From positions 1 through 6,030 of the forward strand of contig CATZIM010000122.1 in assembly GCA_958420075.1 (NCBI GenBank): a stretch of DNA of 6,030 bases, read 5' to 3'. Shown here one piece after another: positions 5,653 to 6,030 of the stretch. The number at the start of each line of letters is the position of its first letter. Position 1 is the first letter of the stretch. The translations under genes and the position numbers were made by a program. The notes under the pieces were generated by a model that saw only the letters and a program-made list of their open reading frames with translations, was not told the origin of the DNA and made no database searches. The stretch is from an uncultured Clostridia bacterium (GTDB lineage: Bacteria > Bacillota > Clostridia > Lachnospirales > Anaerotignaceae).

Positions 5653-6030
5653 TTCTGTTCTCCTTTCTGCTGTTTTCTTTTTCTTTTGCGCGCTTCCATC
5701 TGTGCACGCATTTCCTGCAGTTCCTGATCAAAGCGTTTGGAACGCAGTCCCGGGAAAGCCTTCATCAGACGGCGCTGCACCATGGTTTCCTGTTCCAGCG
5801 CGCGGGCTTTGTATTCCAGACGTTCCCGAATTTCATTGAAGATATATTCCCCACGCAGTCTTTCTTCCAACTGCATCTGTTCGATATCTCCAAAAGTTTC
5901 GTCCATACGTGCTTTCCATTCCCGCAGGAATTCTGCTGTTGGACGATTTTCAAAATATTCCGCCAGTTCCTGACGGGCAGTATACAATCTTGTGCTTTCC
6001 AGTTTTGCACGAAGTTCTTCTCTTGCTTCG
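5649..6030 (-). CDS. Unrecognised charged, helix-rich protein, N-terminus beyond window edge
   Basis: The frame stays open to the right edge, so this is the C-terminal part of a longer protein; 126 residues are visible. I do not recognise a family. An internal TTG at 5987 could be called a start, but the helical, charged sequence continues smoothly upstream of it (EAREELRAKLESTRLYTA), with no Shine-Dalgarno seen, so it is probably internal. The visible part is dominated by Glu, Arg, Lys, Gln and Leu with few Gly or Pro, suggesting long alpha helices or coiled coil, and ends in a strongly basic tail (ARKRKRKQQKGEQK). No signal or membrane segment is visible. Its TGA stop (5651-5649) overlaps the carboxypeptidase ATG as ATGA, so the two are likely translated together. 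A cytoplasmic role linked to the cell wall gene is possible but unproven. Confidence 0.72.
   Translation of the reverse strand, partial: EAREELRAKLESTRLYTARQELAEYFENRPTAEFLREWKARMDETFGDIEQMQLEERLRGEYIFNEIRERLEYKARALEQETMVQRRLMKAFPGLRSKRFDQELQEMRAQMEARKRKRKQQKGEQK

Noticed and set aside
3760..5727. A 655-codon open frame on the plus strand
   Set aside because: It lies antisense to the carboxypeptidase, which has signal peptide, catalytic motifs and ribosome binding site. The plus-strand translation is rich in Cys, Phe, His and Ile with no recognisable domain, and starts inside the phosphorylase gene. It is a shadow of codon bias.
5649..5987. The coupled helical protein as a complete 112-residue gene starting at TTG 5987
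   Set aside because: The frame is open to the window edge with the same helical, charged composition, and no ribosome binding site is seen at this TTG.

Overview
The window looks like chromosomal DNA from a low-to-moderate GC Firmicute. A clostridial relative such as the Lachnospiraceae/Anaerotignum group is a guess from the protein style, the strong AGGAGG ribosome binding sites and the tightly packed operons. There are eight protein-coding genes, two of them cut by the window edges. I see no rRNA, tRNA, CRISPR array, transposase or phage gene.

Left part, 1-2931, minus strand: one operon of five genes read right to left. In order of transcription these are two half-size DMT/YdcZ-type membrane proteins, a ribokinase-like PfkB kinase that starts at a TTG overlapping the stop of the gene before it, an FMN-type NAD(P)H oxidoreductase, and a zinc alcohol dehydrogenase that runs off the left edge. 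The gaps are 24 bp or less, so the genes are probably co-transcribed from one promoter at about 2967-2995. That promoter is good (TTGAAG, 17 bp, TACAAT with extended -10), and a perfect 20-bp inverted repeat covers its -10 and start point.

Middle, 2932-3887: a divergent intergenic region, then a plus-strand nucleoside phosphorylase (3069-3812) followed by an intrinsic terminator. With the ribokinase and the paired transporter next door, the likely theme is nucleoside or ribose salvage: the phosphorylase would release sugar-1-phosphate, the kinase would phosphorylate free sugar, and the membrane pair may move a substrate. The substrate link is inferred from gene neighbourhood only.

Right part, 3888-6030: a convergent intergenic stretch with a second, perfect 13-bp hairpin. 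It is followed on the minus strand by a D-alanyl-D-alanine carboxypeptidase (S11 family) with an unusual layout: lipobox, long acidic linker, catalytic domain, C-terminal membrane helix and an arginine-rich tail. Upstream and coupled to it by an ATGA overlap is an unrecognised, highly charged helical protein whose N-terminus lies beyond the right edge.

I found no clear new system. The items most worth a second look are the carboxypeptidase architecture with its coupled partner, the operator-like repeat in the divergent promoter region, and the phosphorylase's altered base-recognition segment.
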